From Osedax fenrisi (Eukaryota; Annelida; Polychaeta; Sabellida; Siboglinidae), in contig OZ025242.1 of NCBI GenBank assembly GCA_964019155.1, positions 91,273,808 to 91,337,807 of the forward strand: a stretch of DNA of 64,000 bases. The letters run 5' to 3'. The notes below the pieces were generated by a model. The model did not search any database and had not been told where the DNA came from. It worked only from the letters and a program-made list of their open reading frames with translations. Shown in pieces: positions 1-11,562 of this stretch (its first letter is position 1; each line of letters starts with the position of its first letter). The translations under genes and the position numbers were made by a program.

Positions 1-117
1 ATTTATTAGAATTTATAGCAGTCGCGAAAACGAGTTGCTTAAAACTTAAATAAATCTCTAGATATCAATATGTTTATTAAATAGAAATACCACACATAGT
101 AAAGTAAGTTATTAGTA

Positions 118-314
118 AGGGCGCTGTAACAGGGGACGGGTGATATCAAGACCTCCTATAACCTCGAGGTTATAGGAGGTCTTGGTGATATGCCCCCCCC
201 CCACTTTAAAATCTATGGGGACCTCCTATGTATTGGTCCCGCTCCACTTTTACCACAAAATGTATTTTGATTAGTTGGTCTCCCCTCCATATATAATCGT
301 TCCAGCGCTCCTAG
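118..314. mobile_element. MITE, family GGGGCGCTG, copy 1
   Basis: A short non-autonomous DNA element without coding capacity. The left end reads AGGGCGCTGTAAC and the right end CGTTCCAGCGCTCCTAG, which are inverted versions of one another. The interior has runs of C around the phrase ACTTTAAAATCTATGGGGAC. The same body occurs at 1501-1663 and, in reverse and truncated, at 30337-30470. This copy is interrupted by the 38-bp palindrome at 147-184. The superfamily is not assigned. Confidence 0.7.
147..184. mobile_element. 38-bp perfect palindrome with 7-bp target duplication (family 1, copy 1)
   Basis: The unit is CAAGACCTCCTATAACCTC followed immediately by its exact reverse complement (19 + 19 bp, no loop). 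It is flanked by GTGATAT at 140-146 and GTGATAT at 185-191. The sister MITE at 1501 has the continuous sequence GGGGGATATAC at the matching position, so this looks like an insertion. A second copy is at 4778-4813. No coding capacity. Confidence 0.75.
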
Positions 315-458
315 TGGCACCACAAACAAAATGTATATAGTTTGTACCCAGTTTGTACCCATGGTTTGTACATAGTTTCTTCCCATAGAATCTATAATTT
401 AGATGATGAATCTGAAAATGATACCCGAGATGATCGTGTTAGAAAGTGTCATGCACAA

Positions 459-620
459 CCAGGATAACAGTAATAGCCTCGTAATAGAAGTATAATAGCA
501 TTAAAAATTAATAACAGCGTAATAGACTTTTAACGGCAACATAATGACAGCACAATAGCACAATGTAAATATGTGAGCTTATTATTTATGCTATTATGAG
601 GCTATTACTGTTAGCTGCGG
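459..620. mobile_element. MITE, family CAGCTAACAGTAATAG, short diverged copy
   Basis: The left end CCAGGATAACAGTAATAGCC and the right end GGCTATTACTGTTAGCTG form terminal inverted repeats. The body repeats the phrase GCATAATAG and variants. Related copies lie at 3745-3987 and 32421-32644. No coding capacity. Confidence 0.65.
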
Positions 621-991
621 ATACCGATACCAAGGTCCATCCGATGCGTGCAACTCAATAATAACATTCACTGAAAGTGTAGAGATTCAAACATAACTTT
701 AATATAGTATAGACACACTTGTTTATAGGATTAGATGTGTATGAAATCATTTGGATAATCCTTCCGCTCGTGATTTGATTGCCGAATATAGGAAAGTTAT
801 AGTTGATTCACTATTATAGGATTTCATGAGAATACATTGTGATTTGTGAGCTGGTGATTTTTTACCGAAAAAAAAAAAATCATATTCATTACCTACAACT
901 ACATAATATTATTCCTATCACATTACTTTCGCCTACATCACACCTACACTATTATTAAATTCTAAATTTGAATTACGTTACTGTTTTAATT

Positions 992-1312
992 ATTATATAT
1001 CAAATGTATACTAGACATTTGATATGACACCCCTATTATTTTCCTTATATGGCATTCTCTATCATATATCAAATGTATACAATAAATTTGATATGACACC
1101 CCCATTATTCATCCTTATATATGACATTATCTATCATATATCAAATGTGTATAACATATTTGATATGACACCCCCATTATTTTCCTTATATGGCATTCTC
1201 TATTATATATCAAATATATACTACACATTTGATATGATACCTCCATTATATACCCTTATATGGTATTCTCTATCATATATACAATGTATACAACACAGTT
1301 AATATGACACCC
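992..1312. repeat. Minisatellite, about 62-65 bp period, five units
   Basis: Successive units contain TATCAAATGTATAC, then ATTTGATATGACACCCCC, then CCTTATATGGCATTCTC. Each unit carries a small internal foldback (ATCAAAT / ATTTGAT). The open frame across it is a by-product of the stop-free unit and is not a gene. Confidence 0.8.
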
Positions 1313-1500
1313 CCATACAAGTTTTATGCATCCCTATGTTGCGTGCTCGCATGATCAATCAACTGTGTCGCTATGTATATAAGGAGATGCGTTTACTGAA
1401 AACAAAATGTTAAAACTAGCATTATCGTAACGAAGAATTGTCGAGATGAGTAGACGACACTAGTTACTTATATATATACAAACATTATTTTACACAATTA

Positions 1501-1663
1501 GGGGCGCTGCAACAGGGGGTACTGGGGGATATACCCCCCATATATATGTCCCCCACTTTAAAATCTATGGGGACCTCCTATATATTGCCCCCCCCCATTT
1601 TTACCACAAAATTGATTTTGATTGGTTGGTCCCCCCTACATACAAAATCGTTTCAGTGCCCCT
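1501..1663. mobile_element. MITE, family GGGGCGCTG, copy 2 (empty site for the palindrome)
   Basis: The left end GGGGCGCTGCAAC and right end GTTTCAGTGCCCC are inverted repeats, and the flanks read TTA and TAGTTA. It aligns with 118-314 but lacks the 38-bp palindrome, giving the unoccupied version of that insertion site. Confidence 0.72.
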
Positions 1664-1669
1664 AGTTAT

Positions 1670-2142
1670 TAGTAATACATTATATATATATATATCATTT
1701 ACATCATGATTTATTTTATTAACTAATTAATATATGTACCACCTTTATTGTTATGCGTATTTTTATAATGGAAAATTAATATATATTTTTTAAATAGTAT
1801 ATTATAATGTAAAATAATGTATTAAGTTAGATTCGATAATGATATAAATATTTGAATTATATTACTTAATATTATAGATATATTAAAATTCGTAACTTAC
1901 TAGAGAGAATACTACCGTATTATATATACGTCCTATATATAAGGATATAAGCTATTTAAATGGCTACAAATAAAGACTATTAATATAATAGTTGTATAAT
2001 TAATTATATTGTATTATTTCATTTTGTCTATCTTATCGTTACTGCATCACATATTTAATGGAAATGATGATTTGCTTCAGCATCCAGGCCTGTAGCAAGA
2101 AATGAACAAATTAAGACTAACATGTAATGAACATACACTAGT
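1670..2142. other. AT-rich interval, nothing recognised
   Basis: AT-rich sequence with short (TA)n tracts. I see no coding signal, RNA gene or element boundary. Confidence 0.5.
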
Positions 2143-2697
2143 ATAGGAGAGAGCGGGGCAGGTTGAGCCGGTTTTTATAAAAACACATTTATCTAATAAT
2201 GTTATGAATTTATTTTAATAAAATAAAGTGCATAGGATAAATATAATTTATGATCAATAAAAAACATTCATAAATCAATGTAATGATAAACAATTAATTA
2301 TATAATTACATTATTATTATTTTTAATTTGGTTTAACCTGTCCCGTCTAATCCCCATTGGGCAGGTTGAACCAGGTAGAAAAAATGTAAAATTAAAGATA
2401 TATTTAAAAAATAAACATAGTTAAAGTTTATATATTTATATTTATTAGTTATTAACAAGTATATTCACCAAGATTAATATCAAAACTAATGACACTTTTA
2501 AGGCGAGAGGTTAGATGCGCTATGTTTTAATCCAGTATATAAACCAATTATTTAATTATTTAAAATAATTACACAATAATATATTTAATTAATTAGATTA
2601 TGATTATTTAAATAAGTCATTAATTAATTAAATTAATTAATTAATATGTTTAATGATATACGGGGCAGATTGATCCTATGGTCAACCTGCCCCATCA
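2143..2697. mobile_element. Non-autonomous TIR element, GGGGCAGGTTGA type
   Basis: The left end TAGGAGAGAGCGGGGCAGGT and the right end GTCAACCTGCCCCATCACTA are inverted repeats around an AT-rich, non-coding interior. An internal GGGCAGGTTGAACCAGG near 2360 repeats the terminal motif. The same terminal motif in reverse ends another element near 6577. Confidence 0.6.
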
Positions 2698-3062
2698 CTA
2701 GTAGTGGAGGGAAGGGAGTAGTGGCCGATAATTAATATGATTCAGAAGATTTCTAATATATCGATAAATACTGAATTTTAGGCTATTATTTTTTTGAATT
2801 AACTAGAAATTATATAGTTCTAGAATACTGTGATTTCATTTTTATATATAAAGTGTTTTACCTAATAATATAAACGTTTGATTAGGCATTAAAAAAGCAC
2901 TCAAATAAGGCAAGGCCGTAGCAGTGGCCGCTAGTACCAGAAAATTCGATAAGTGTCTCGTAATGTATTCGATTTATATTTTTTCAATTATGTAATATTA
3001 AATAATTATATTTATGATGCATACGCTTCTTATTTGATTCAATGATTTAATTATATATACAC

Positions 3063-3480
3063 ACCCAACAAATAATTATTTAGAACTTTTGACAAATATA
3101 GTTCTAGAACTTTTGGGTAGTTTTGTGGACAAAAGGAGCCTACAAGTTCCAGAACTTTTGAGAACCAGGATCCCAAAAGTTCCAGAAATGTTGGGATCTT
3201 GGTATAAAAAGTTCCGGAACTTTTGGGATCCTGGTTCTCAAAAGTTCCAGAACTTTTAGGCTCCTTTTGTCCACAAAACTAAACAAAAGTTCTAGAACTA
3301 TAGTTCTCAAAAATTCTGAATAAATTATATTATTAATAATATTTATATTAATGTATAATTTAAAATAAGAAGTATTAGAAAACACAGCTTGTTTTCTATT
3401 ATATACTATACATTATAATATAGGTATATTATAGTCTATAATATACCTACACAAAACCTATTAATAACAACATACCCAAC
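3063..3480. mobile_element. Foldback element built on AGTTCTAGAACTTTTG
   Basis: The left end CCCAACAAATAATTATTTAG matches, inverted, the right end seen at 5890-5915. The core (about 3112-3284) is a long imperfect hairpin. Its left arm contains GTTTTGTGGACAAAAGGAGC and its right arm the reverse complement GCTCCTTTTGTCCACAAAAC. Inside it, CAGAACTTTTGAGAACCAGG pairs with CCTGGTTCTCAAAAGTTC. No gene. Confidence 0.7.
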
Positions 3481-3740
3481 AAACAATTATTTATAACTTT
3501 TGAGAACTTTTGAGAACTATAGTTCTAGAACTTTTAGGATCCTTTTGTCCACAAAACTAAACAAAAGTTCTAGAACTATAGTTCTCAAAAGTTCTCAAAA
3601 GTTCTGAATAAATTATATAATTAATAATATTTATATTAATTTTTAATTTAAAATAAGAAGTATTAGAAAACACAGCTTGTTTTCTATTATATACTATAAT
3701 ATACCTACACAAAACCTATTACTATTAATAATATTTTACC
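3481..3740. repeat. Second, shortened copy of the foldback element and its 3' flank
   Basis: Repeats the left end, the TCCTTTTGTCCACAAAACTA segment and the flank GAAAACACAGCTTGTTTTCT of the preceding unit, but without the long hairpin centre. The pair is therefore a tandem duplication of element plus flank, in which one copy has lost or never had the hairpin. Confidence 0.65.
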
Positions 3741-3744
3741 AATT

Positions 3745-3987
3745 CCCAGCTAACAGTAATAGCCTCATAATAACAACATAATAGCAGCATAATATACTTT
3801 TAAAATTAATAGCAGCATAATAATAGCATAATAGACTTTTAATGGCAACATAATAGTATGACAAATTAATAGCAACATAATAGACAGTTAATGTCTACAT
3901 AATAGCAGCATAATAGCACAATGTAAACATTTAGGATATTATATATGCTAGTATGTTACTATTATGAGGCTATTACTATTAGCTGGG
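3745..3987. mobile_element. MITE, family CAGCTAACAGTAATAG, full-length copy
   Basis: The left end CCCAGCTAACAGTAATAGCC and right end GGCTATTACTATTAGCTGGG are near-perfect 20-bp inverted repeats. The 243-bp body consists of GCATAATAG-like motifs in both orientations and is non-coding. Confidence 0.78.
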
Positions 3988-3989
3988 TA

Positions 3990-4596
3990 GGTAGAGTATC
4001 AAAGTAATGCAGTACTCCAAGTCAAGATATAATATAAAAATCTGGGAGACTTTCTTAGAAATACTAATCAAATTCGGTTATTTAAAAGAAAATTAGAGGA
4101 AAATGAATCAGAGACCAATAGAAGGATTATTTTAAGGCATTATTTATCATCGTGTAATATTTGGTTGATCAAATAATGGACATGAACTAGGAAATAATGT
4201 ATAAAATCGTTACTATATATAGAGTATACTCTTGTTATATATAATCTTATTACACTTATTCCATCTTGCTACATTATTTATTTTCTATTTTTTGTATTCT
4301 ATTATAATTTATATGTTTATTTTATATTATTATTTATTGTTAATTTATATGTCATAAAGGTTTATTTAATAAATAATATAATATCAAAATAAAAAAGGAT
4401 AATATTTTATTCAATATAATACACATTATATTAACATTGATAAGCTATATGTTTAGAATGCACACGTGATAGCTAATGTAAACATTGATACGGTATATAA
4501 GTATTATACGTGAATACATTTATATAATAATAATAATTTCTAGTTGTATCTGTATATACAGATATCTTTATCTGTAAAATAATAGTAATTATAATA

Positions 4597-4628
<32 letters not shown>

Positions 4629-4770
4629 ATCGTACCTTTATCAAGTATTTTTCTTTTTTTAATTTCCATTATATCGCCTTCAACCCAGATGCAATTAATG
4701 TATATGGCTCCTCACACTTTCCTTGCTCCAATATATCTAAATACAATAACACATAATTAACCAAACCAGT
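3990..4770. other. AT-rich interval, nothing recognised
   Basis: Contains a (TA)n tract near 4600-4627 and otherwise AT-rich unique-looking sequence. No supported gene. Confidence 0.5.
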
Positions 4771-4777
4771 ATATTTA

Positions 4778-4813
4778 CAAGACCTCCTATAACCGAGGTT
4801 ATAGGAGGTCTTG
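4778..4813. mobile_element. 36-bp palindrome with 7-bp target duplication (family 1, copy 2)
   Basis: Same unit as 147-184 except that TC is missing at the centre: CAAGACCTCCTATAACC then GAGGTTATAGGAGGTCTTG. Flanked by ATATTTA at 4771-4777 and ATATTTA at 4814-4820. The flanks share nothing with the first site, as expected for independent insertion. Confidence 0.75.
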
Positions 4814-4829
4814 ATATTTATATGTGCTC

Positions 4830-5630
4830 TATATAAAACTAACAATTATATTAGCTAATATAATTATAACTAACCTAATTATATTTTAAATGTATCTATT
4901 GTATATAATATATAGTATATATTATATACTATATATATATATGAAAGTGATTATGATCATTTTTTTTAATTTATAATTAAATGAATTAATTAATTCAATT
5001 GATAATTTAATGAATTAATGAAATTAATTAGTAATAAATGTAATTAATATATAAAATATGTATACTAATTTAATTTATAAGTAATAAAAAGTAAATAATA
5101 TATAATAATATATCTAAACTAATATAATTATTTAATTAATATAAAACAAGTTATTAATGTTAATCATTGAAGGTTAATAACATTTTATTTTAAAAATTAG
5201 GATATTATATTCCTAAATATGTATATATAAAATTATATTATCAATGATAATTATAATTTATCAATCATCAAATATATTTTATTTAATTTAAAATATCTTA
5301 TTATTATAATACCATTAAACTGATAAATATATATTATAATCTAAATAATAATTTACTAACTATTTTGAGAAGACATTCTTGTTTTTATATATTGTAATAT
5401 AATTAATTCAAATGTATGTGTATAATTATAAATTAAATATTTAAATATAAAAATATATTTACATATATTTGTTTACACTGTAATCTTAGATTTTAATTTT
5501 ACCAAACTATAAATCCCTATAAATCTATAAAATCCATTGACTTGTATTGGAATACAATACAAGTAAATGATAAAATCTATGATTTTAATGGGTGATATCA
5601 CTAATTTTAGAATTATATTATAATATTATT
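4830..5630. other. AT-rich interval, nothing recognised
   Basis: AT-rich with short foldbacks, for example ACTTGTATTG / CAATACAAGT near 5538-5563. No coding signal. Confidence 0.5.
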
Positions 5631-5639
5631 GGAACTAAA

Positions 5640-5912
5640 GTTCTCAAAAGTTCTAAAAAGTTCCAATTATAATTATTGGAACTAAAGTTCTCAAAAGTTC
5701 TAAAAAGTTCTCAATATAAAATATTATTGGAACTAAAGTTCCCAAAAGTTCTAAAAAGTTCTCAATATAAAATATTATTGGAACTAAAGTTCTCAAAAGT
5801 TCCAAAAAAGTTCCCATTATAATTATTGAGAACTAAAGTTCCAAAAAGTTCCAAAAAGTTCTCAATAGTTCCAATAGTTCTAAAAAGTTCTGAATAAATT
5901 GTTTGTTGGGCA
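5640..5912. repeat. Tandem AAAGTTCTCAAAAGTTC units and right end of the foldback family
   Basis: Units of roughly 55-60 bp, each with TTGGAACTAAAGTTCTCAAA, are repeated about five times. They end in AAAGTTCTGAATAAATTG then TTTGTTGGG, which is the inverse of the left end at 3063. This is the same family as 3063-3740, expanded internally. Confidence 0.65.
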
Positions 5913-6532
5913 TACTCTTACACATAAATAAGCATAAATATATATAATCGTGTTTTTTGTCAAAATTTGACAAAAAATGATTCTATAATAAATTAGAGTA
6001 ATTAATTAATTATTTAACATTTTTTTTACTATATATAATAGATATTTTGATTATTTAAATATTGTATATAGAATTTTTATCCTATCAAGCACCATATAGC
6101 ACCTAAGCGTTAATTAAAACGGCCACTACTACGTCCTCGGCCACTACCCCCTTCTTCCCCTATATATAAAAGTAATCTAATTCATTTGTGAATGATAATT
6201 TTAGAATTTTTTATTTTATAATATATATTAAATATACTTTATTTATATACCATTAATAATGCTATGTTATTACAAAATATATCAATAATATCAAACTTAA
6301 ACTTACTGTCCCACCCAAAGACGTTATATATTAATACGCTTCGCGGCTTCGCCCATTAGATGGCTATGGTCCCACCAACGAGTTTTTCATAAAATATTAA
6401 TAATTAAATAATATTTTAAATAGTTAAAATAAATAATTTTTGAGTTGATATAATAATGCTATATATAGGTGTGTATACATGTTTTAAAAATTACATTAAG
6501 ATATTTATTAATAGCAGAAATAATTAAGATGG

Positions 6533-6577
6533 CTCAACCTGCCCCTATGGTCAACCTGCCCCTCTCTCCCCTACTAG
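6533..6577. repeat. Terminal segment of a GGGGCAGGTTGA-type element, inverted
   Basis: GGCTCAACCTGCCCCTATGG, then a second TCAACCTGCCCC, then CTCTCCCCTA is the inverse of the left end at 2143. The partner end is not clear, so only this terminus is called. Confidence 0.5.
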
Positions 6578-6579
6578 TT

Positions 6580-7137
6580 ATAATATCACTACTAGTAATT
6601 TACTAGTATACTCTATTACTTAATGACGCACAATTTGAATTACTCAGTTATAAATAAATAAAAAATAAAAATCACTGTGTGTGTATATTATACACAATAT
6701 AAACATAATTTTATATGCATATAATGAAATAATAAAAATCAGTAGGATCGGGTTAACATGTAACGCATACAATAATAACATCAGTAGATAAGTCTACTGA
6801 ATACTAGCGAGGGAATTAAACATTTAGTCATGGCAAATGTAGGCTTATAACGAGATTTCTAATATTATATAGAAAATAGTTAGCAGTGCGTATAATGTTA
6901 TTAATGAACATATATTCTATAATAGTATTAAAATATTATACTTTTTGATCGATATTATAATCACATGACTTTGGATATGCCCAATTAAATCTATAAAGAT
7001 GATATTTGATTAATTTATAACTTTTATTAAAATACAAATTATTCAATTTTAAACCGTTTTTACATGATTATTTAAATATTTACATTACACGGCATGGTCA
7101 ATGGTCAATTATATTTTTATATAATCCGAAATAATCT
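6580..7137. other. AT-rich interval, nothing recognised
   Basis: AT-rich, with no gene or element boundary that I can defend. Confidence 0.5.
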
Positions 7138-9161
7138 CAGTATCGTAGATACATTTGTATTTGTATTTGTATCTATTATAAAAATTATAAAAGTATTTGT
7201 AATCGTATCTATTAGTCATAAATAGTATCTACGATACGGATCTACTAAGCCAATTATGTAAATAGGTACATTTTATTAAAAAAATATATCATTTGGACAT
7301 CATATGTATCAATATTTTATATTATCATATTATAAATTAATTTTAATATATATAAATCATCAATATATTTTTAATCAAATATCTTTTGTAAATATTGAAA
7401 TTAATTCATTGTTAAAAATTATGATATAGGTATAATTATAATATATGATATACCTATGAATTATAGTGATATTCTCAAAAACCATTATATACATTTATTG
7501 AAAACAAAGACATTATTTTGATAATATATTTTATATACTAATTGATTTATAATTCAAAATTATATATTACTTTGAAAGATAAAATCATTTTAATAAATAT
7601 GATTAATCTAAATAATAATAATTAATAATATATTAATAATTTTTGTTGTTGTATATATGATAATTTACTATATTCGTGTTGAACATTCGAAATTAAAGGT
7701 GGCTGATTATTTTGAGTTGAAAAATAGTATATTGTAATAATTTATATTTCTTTATAGTATGTAATGGCTCATAGTATAATTTCAGATGAAATAAATGCTG
7801 GTATACCAGCGTGTGTACAACCAATGTATACACTAAAAGATTCATCGTTGGTATCATTAAATGTCATTAAATGTCAACAAATGTATTCTATATCATTTAT
7901 TGAAGAACACGTTATAAGCCGTGTATAAGGTGTAAGTTTTTAATATGTCCTTTTAAAAGGGGTATCCCACAACCAGTTTTTCCGGAAATAATGTCCGGAA
8001 TTGTTTGCTAGAAAGTTATTTTCTAGCAAGTTAACTATAATTTTAGTTACTTGTTACCAGTTACCTAATTCATTTAAGCACTTCCATCAACTTATTTATG
8101 TAAGTTTTAGGACGTGCTTTTTAATGTATTTATTGAGAAAACGGCATATTTTGAGATTTAAATTGAGTATTAGAGTTGAGTCAATTGACCGGATATGGTG
8201 AAGTAGATCATTCCAGATTTTTGGAGCATGGGCGGAGAAAGATTTATGTTGGGCAGATGTTAAATATGATAGAACTGGAGTTTTTAATTTGAATTTGTTT
8301 ATTTTTGTTGTTGTAAATAGTTATGTTGGGAAATTAGTAAGTTGTCGAGATATTCTGGTGTGTTATAGTGAGTAGATAAATGTATGATGAGTGAAATATT
8401 ATAAATTATACTGGATTTTATGGAATGTGAAATTTTAGTGTTGGGTCGATTAATATACCAAGAGTTTTTAATTTAGTAGCATAAGAAATACTCAAATTAA
8501 ATAATCAAATACACAAAAACTTAATGGTAATTTGTGGTGGAAGGAATATAGTAGTATATTTTTTAATATGCAATGATTCAGTTTTAAGACAGTTTATTGA
8601 TAAGGAGTTGTTGGTGAGCCAGTTATGTATATCAGCAATACAGTTGTTAAGTAAATTTATTACATTGTTAGGGTCTATCAATCTATATTGTAATTGTATA
8701 TCATCTGTATAAGAGTGATAGTCGACTATAGATCTATAGTGGGGGTATTTGTCAATAATTTTAAATAAGGGAAGTATATTGATATTGAATATGAGTGGAC
8801 CAAGGACAGACCTTGAGGTACTCCATGAGTAACTTTACGAGGTTTAGAAATTAGTGAATTTATGCTAATTTGGTAAAAAAAATGACCAGTTAGGTATGAG
8901 ATGAACCAATCGAGTGAAGTACCAGATATTCCGATAGATGATAGTCCATTTATAAGGATATTATTGTCAGGGTATAGAAGGCAGCTGATAAATTAAGGAG
9001 AATGTAGTGAGTTATCCCATTACTTTCCGACAATTTTCGGGAAATATAGTGACTTAAAAGGGGTCCCACTACAACTTGCTGGAAAATCACTTTCTTGCAA
9101 ACATTTCGGTATATTATTCCGTGTAATGTACCTTGATATGTACTATCAAATTCGACATCGA

Positions 9162-9208
<47 letters not shown>

Positions 9209-9443
9209 TATATGATATAATATATATCTATATAATTTATAAATCTATATGTTTATATATATTTTATATAATTATAATGTATTTGTATCTACTAAGATGT
9301 ATCTACTAAGAAAATTCTGTATTTGTAATTGTATCTACTATTATTTTTTTTAAAGTAATTGTAGTTGTATCTATTATAAGAAAAAAGTGTGTAATTGTAA
9401 TTGTATCTATTATACATTTTTTTGAGTATCGTGCCCAGCTCTG
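7138..9443 (+). mobile_element. hAT-like non-autonomous element, left end truncated (copy A)
   Basis: The right terminus GTGCCCAGCTCTG is a hAT-type inverted repeat (CAGAGCTGGGCAC inverted). The left end starts inside the terminal repeat at CAGTATCGTAGATAC and lacks CAGAGCTGGG. The subterminal regions are rich in GTATCTA-type motifs (ATTTGTATCTACTAAG). It matches copy B at 11563-13105 in reverse orientation and carries a LINE fragment in the middle. No hAT transposase is visible. Confidence 0.65.
8040..8990 (-). pseudogene. Decayed non-LTR retrotransposon ORF2, RT domain and C-terminal tail
   Basis: Read on the minus strand in shifting frames, this gives SGTSLDWFISYLTG, VPQG followed by LGPLIFNI, the catalytic-type YTDDIQLQY, WLTNNSLSIN, and a distal HKSFSAHAPKIWNDL segment. 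That order is typical of jockey/CR1-like reverse transcriptases ending in the usual 'APRLWNSLP' tail. Frameshifts and stops are frequent, and the 5' half (endonuclease) is absent. It lies inside hAT-like copy A. Confidence 0.7.
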
Positions 9444-9479
9444 ATTATATATAATATATTATAATAGGACTAAATTAAA

Positions 9480-10043
9480 ATATTATGAAATAATTAACAA
9501 CTATTATATTTCCCGTATTTACCTAAAGCTGTCCCGTATTTACTTGTCCCGCATTTACGTATCCCGTATTGTTATTTCACTTATTGCCCAATGAGAATAC
9601 GACATTTAATATTTATTTTTTTATTTATATTTTTAACATACGTTATCAATATGTTATCAAATTGAAAGTGAAATCAATGATATTCAATATTAAATCTCTC
9701 ATTCATAATGCTATATATTGCTATAGCAACCATGGTTGCTACAGTTACTATATGTTACTATAGTAACTATAGTTACTATAGTATACTATATACTAGAGTA
9801 TACTATATATATACTATATAGTAGTACTATATATATTATCCCTATATTTTACATAGTTTAACAGGTGACACGATGTATAAGGCATTATAATTAGCTATTG
9901 TTTATAGTTCTAGTATATAAGGCATTTATACATTATTTGTATTTTATAATATTTCTAATTTATACTTTGTATAGGATTCTAGATGTATGTAAATGTATTG
10001 AATATTGGTGAATATATAGGTTTATGATCAAGTCTATATATAA

Positions 10044-10121
<78 letters not shown>

Positions 10122-11210
10122 GTATATATATTATAAAAGGTATAATATATTTAAATTCGAATATATTACTTTTTTTTGGAAAATATTATATAAGTAATGT
10201 TCTTAATAAATGAAACGTAATATCACGCCTATATAGGTAATTAATTACTCATTTGATAACAATAACATTTATAACACTTATATTTAAAATAAATAAAGTA
10301 ACGTAAATATGGTAATACGAATTAGTATTAACCATAGTTCTTTCAATAGTGTAATATTAAATGATATAACCCTAGAGAATGAAGTAATCTATGGGTAAAC
10401 TAAATTAAATTGTAATCTATTTCATTCGAGGTTTAATTTTATTATCGGAGGGGCGTAATATCAAATATATGCTATTCTATTCGTATATGCATATATAACA
10501 AAGTTAATATTACCACCCATAGTTATTAGCATCATTAAAATAGAATATACCATCACACTTATACAATATCTTGTTACTAAAGTTTAGGGGTGCTATATTA
10601 AATGATATATTCTAAATATAAATATTAACAATATTAATGTATATTATGAATATAATTTGAATTATAACTTTTACTAATACTATTAGTTAATATTATGGTA
10701 GTTATTATACAACCTTTATAAATATTCCTAATGAAAATAATTCATACGAATACAAAATCCCAATTCAATGTATATACGAGTATGTACAAACACACACACA
10801 TGCGCACAATGTGCGTCACACACAACCCCTCTGCAGATATTCTCCATATATGGAATAAACTTCCCAACTATATTCGAAACATACTAAATATTCATATATT
10901 TACAATGATGATATTATCTTATATTATCTTATATACCATATGTACTTTATACAATATACATACCTTATTTAGCAAACCATACGTATACACTACTAAATGA
11001 TCATAACATATTTAATTATAACCATTATTTAATATATAAATATGTACATGCAGCATGTGTATTATTTTACTCGGTTATTATTTCTATAAAATAATGTATA
11101 TATTACGAAATTGTTGGATGTATTATTACCAAAGGCTTTGTTATTATAATAAGGGTATATCCTTCAGGGTGGTAGAACTCGTGATCGCATTAGTAGCAAC
11201 AATAGATATA

Positions 11211-11259
<49 letters not shown>

Positions 11260-11400
11260 ATATTATATTCAATATATTATACTGTTATTTTTTATTTTGG
11301 CGGAGTCCTTTCATCCCATCCAGGAACTTAGATGAAGTTTTCACTTAAACCACATATGACTCTAATGTCCCTTCGAATCCGCTTGAAGCTAAAGGAGGCC
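9480..11400. repeat. Left arm of a large inverted duplication
   Basis: This segment reappears inverted at about 19264-21190. Matching landmarks in order: GAGAATACG motifs, GGTGACACGATGTA, TTTCAATAGTGTAATATTAA, CTCTGCAGATATTCTCCATA, AAACCATACGTATACACTAC, GTACATGCAGCATGTGTATT, and the SINE 3' half. Both arms keep a short frame reading PSADILHIWNKLPNYIRN, a LINE-like tail. A long (TA)n tract lies at about 10045-10113 in this arm. Confidence 0.75.
11297..11400 (-). mobile_element. SINE family 1, 3' part only
   Basis: The segment GGAGTCCTTTCATCCCATCC and onward through the AATGTCCCTTCGAA phrase matches the body of the tRNA-derived SINE at 53544-53816. The tRNA-like head is missing. Confidence 0.65.
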
Positions 11401-11562
11401 ATGATACAATAGTAGTTTTATAATGTATTTCATTTGTAATAATTAGAAAGTTTAATCTGAATTACTGATGTATCAACGTTTGTATTAATCGTGCATATAT
11501 AATATATATATATATATATAATATATCCTTCTTTGTATTTTATTAGTATATATATATATATA

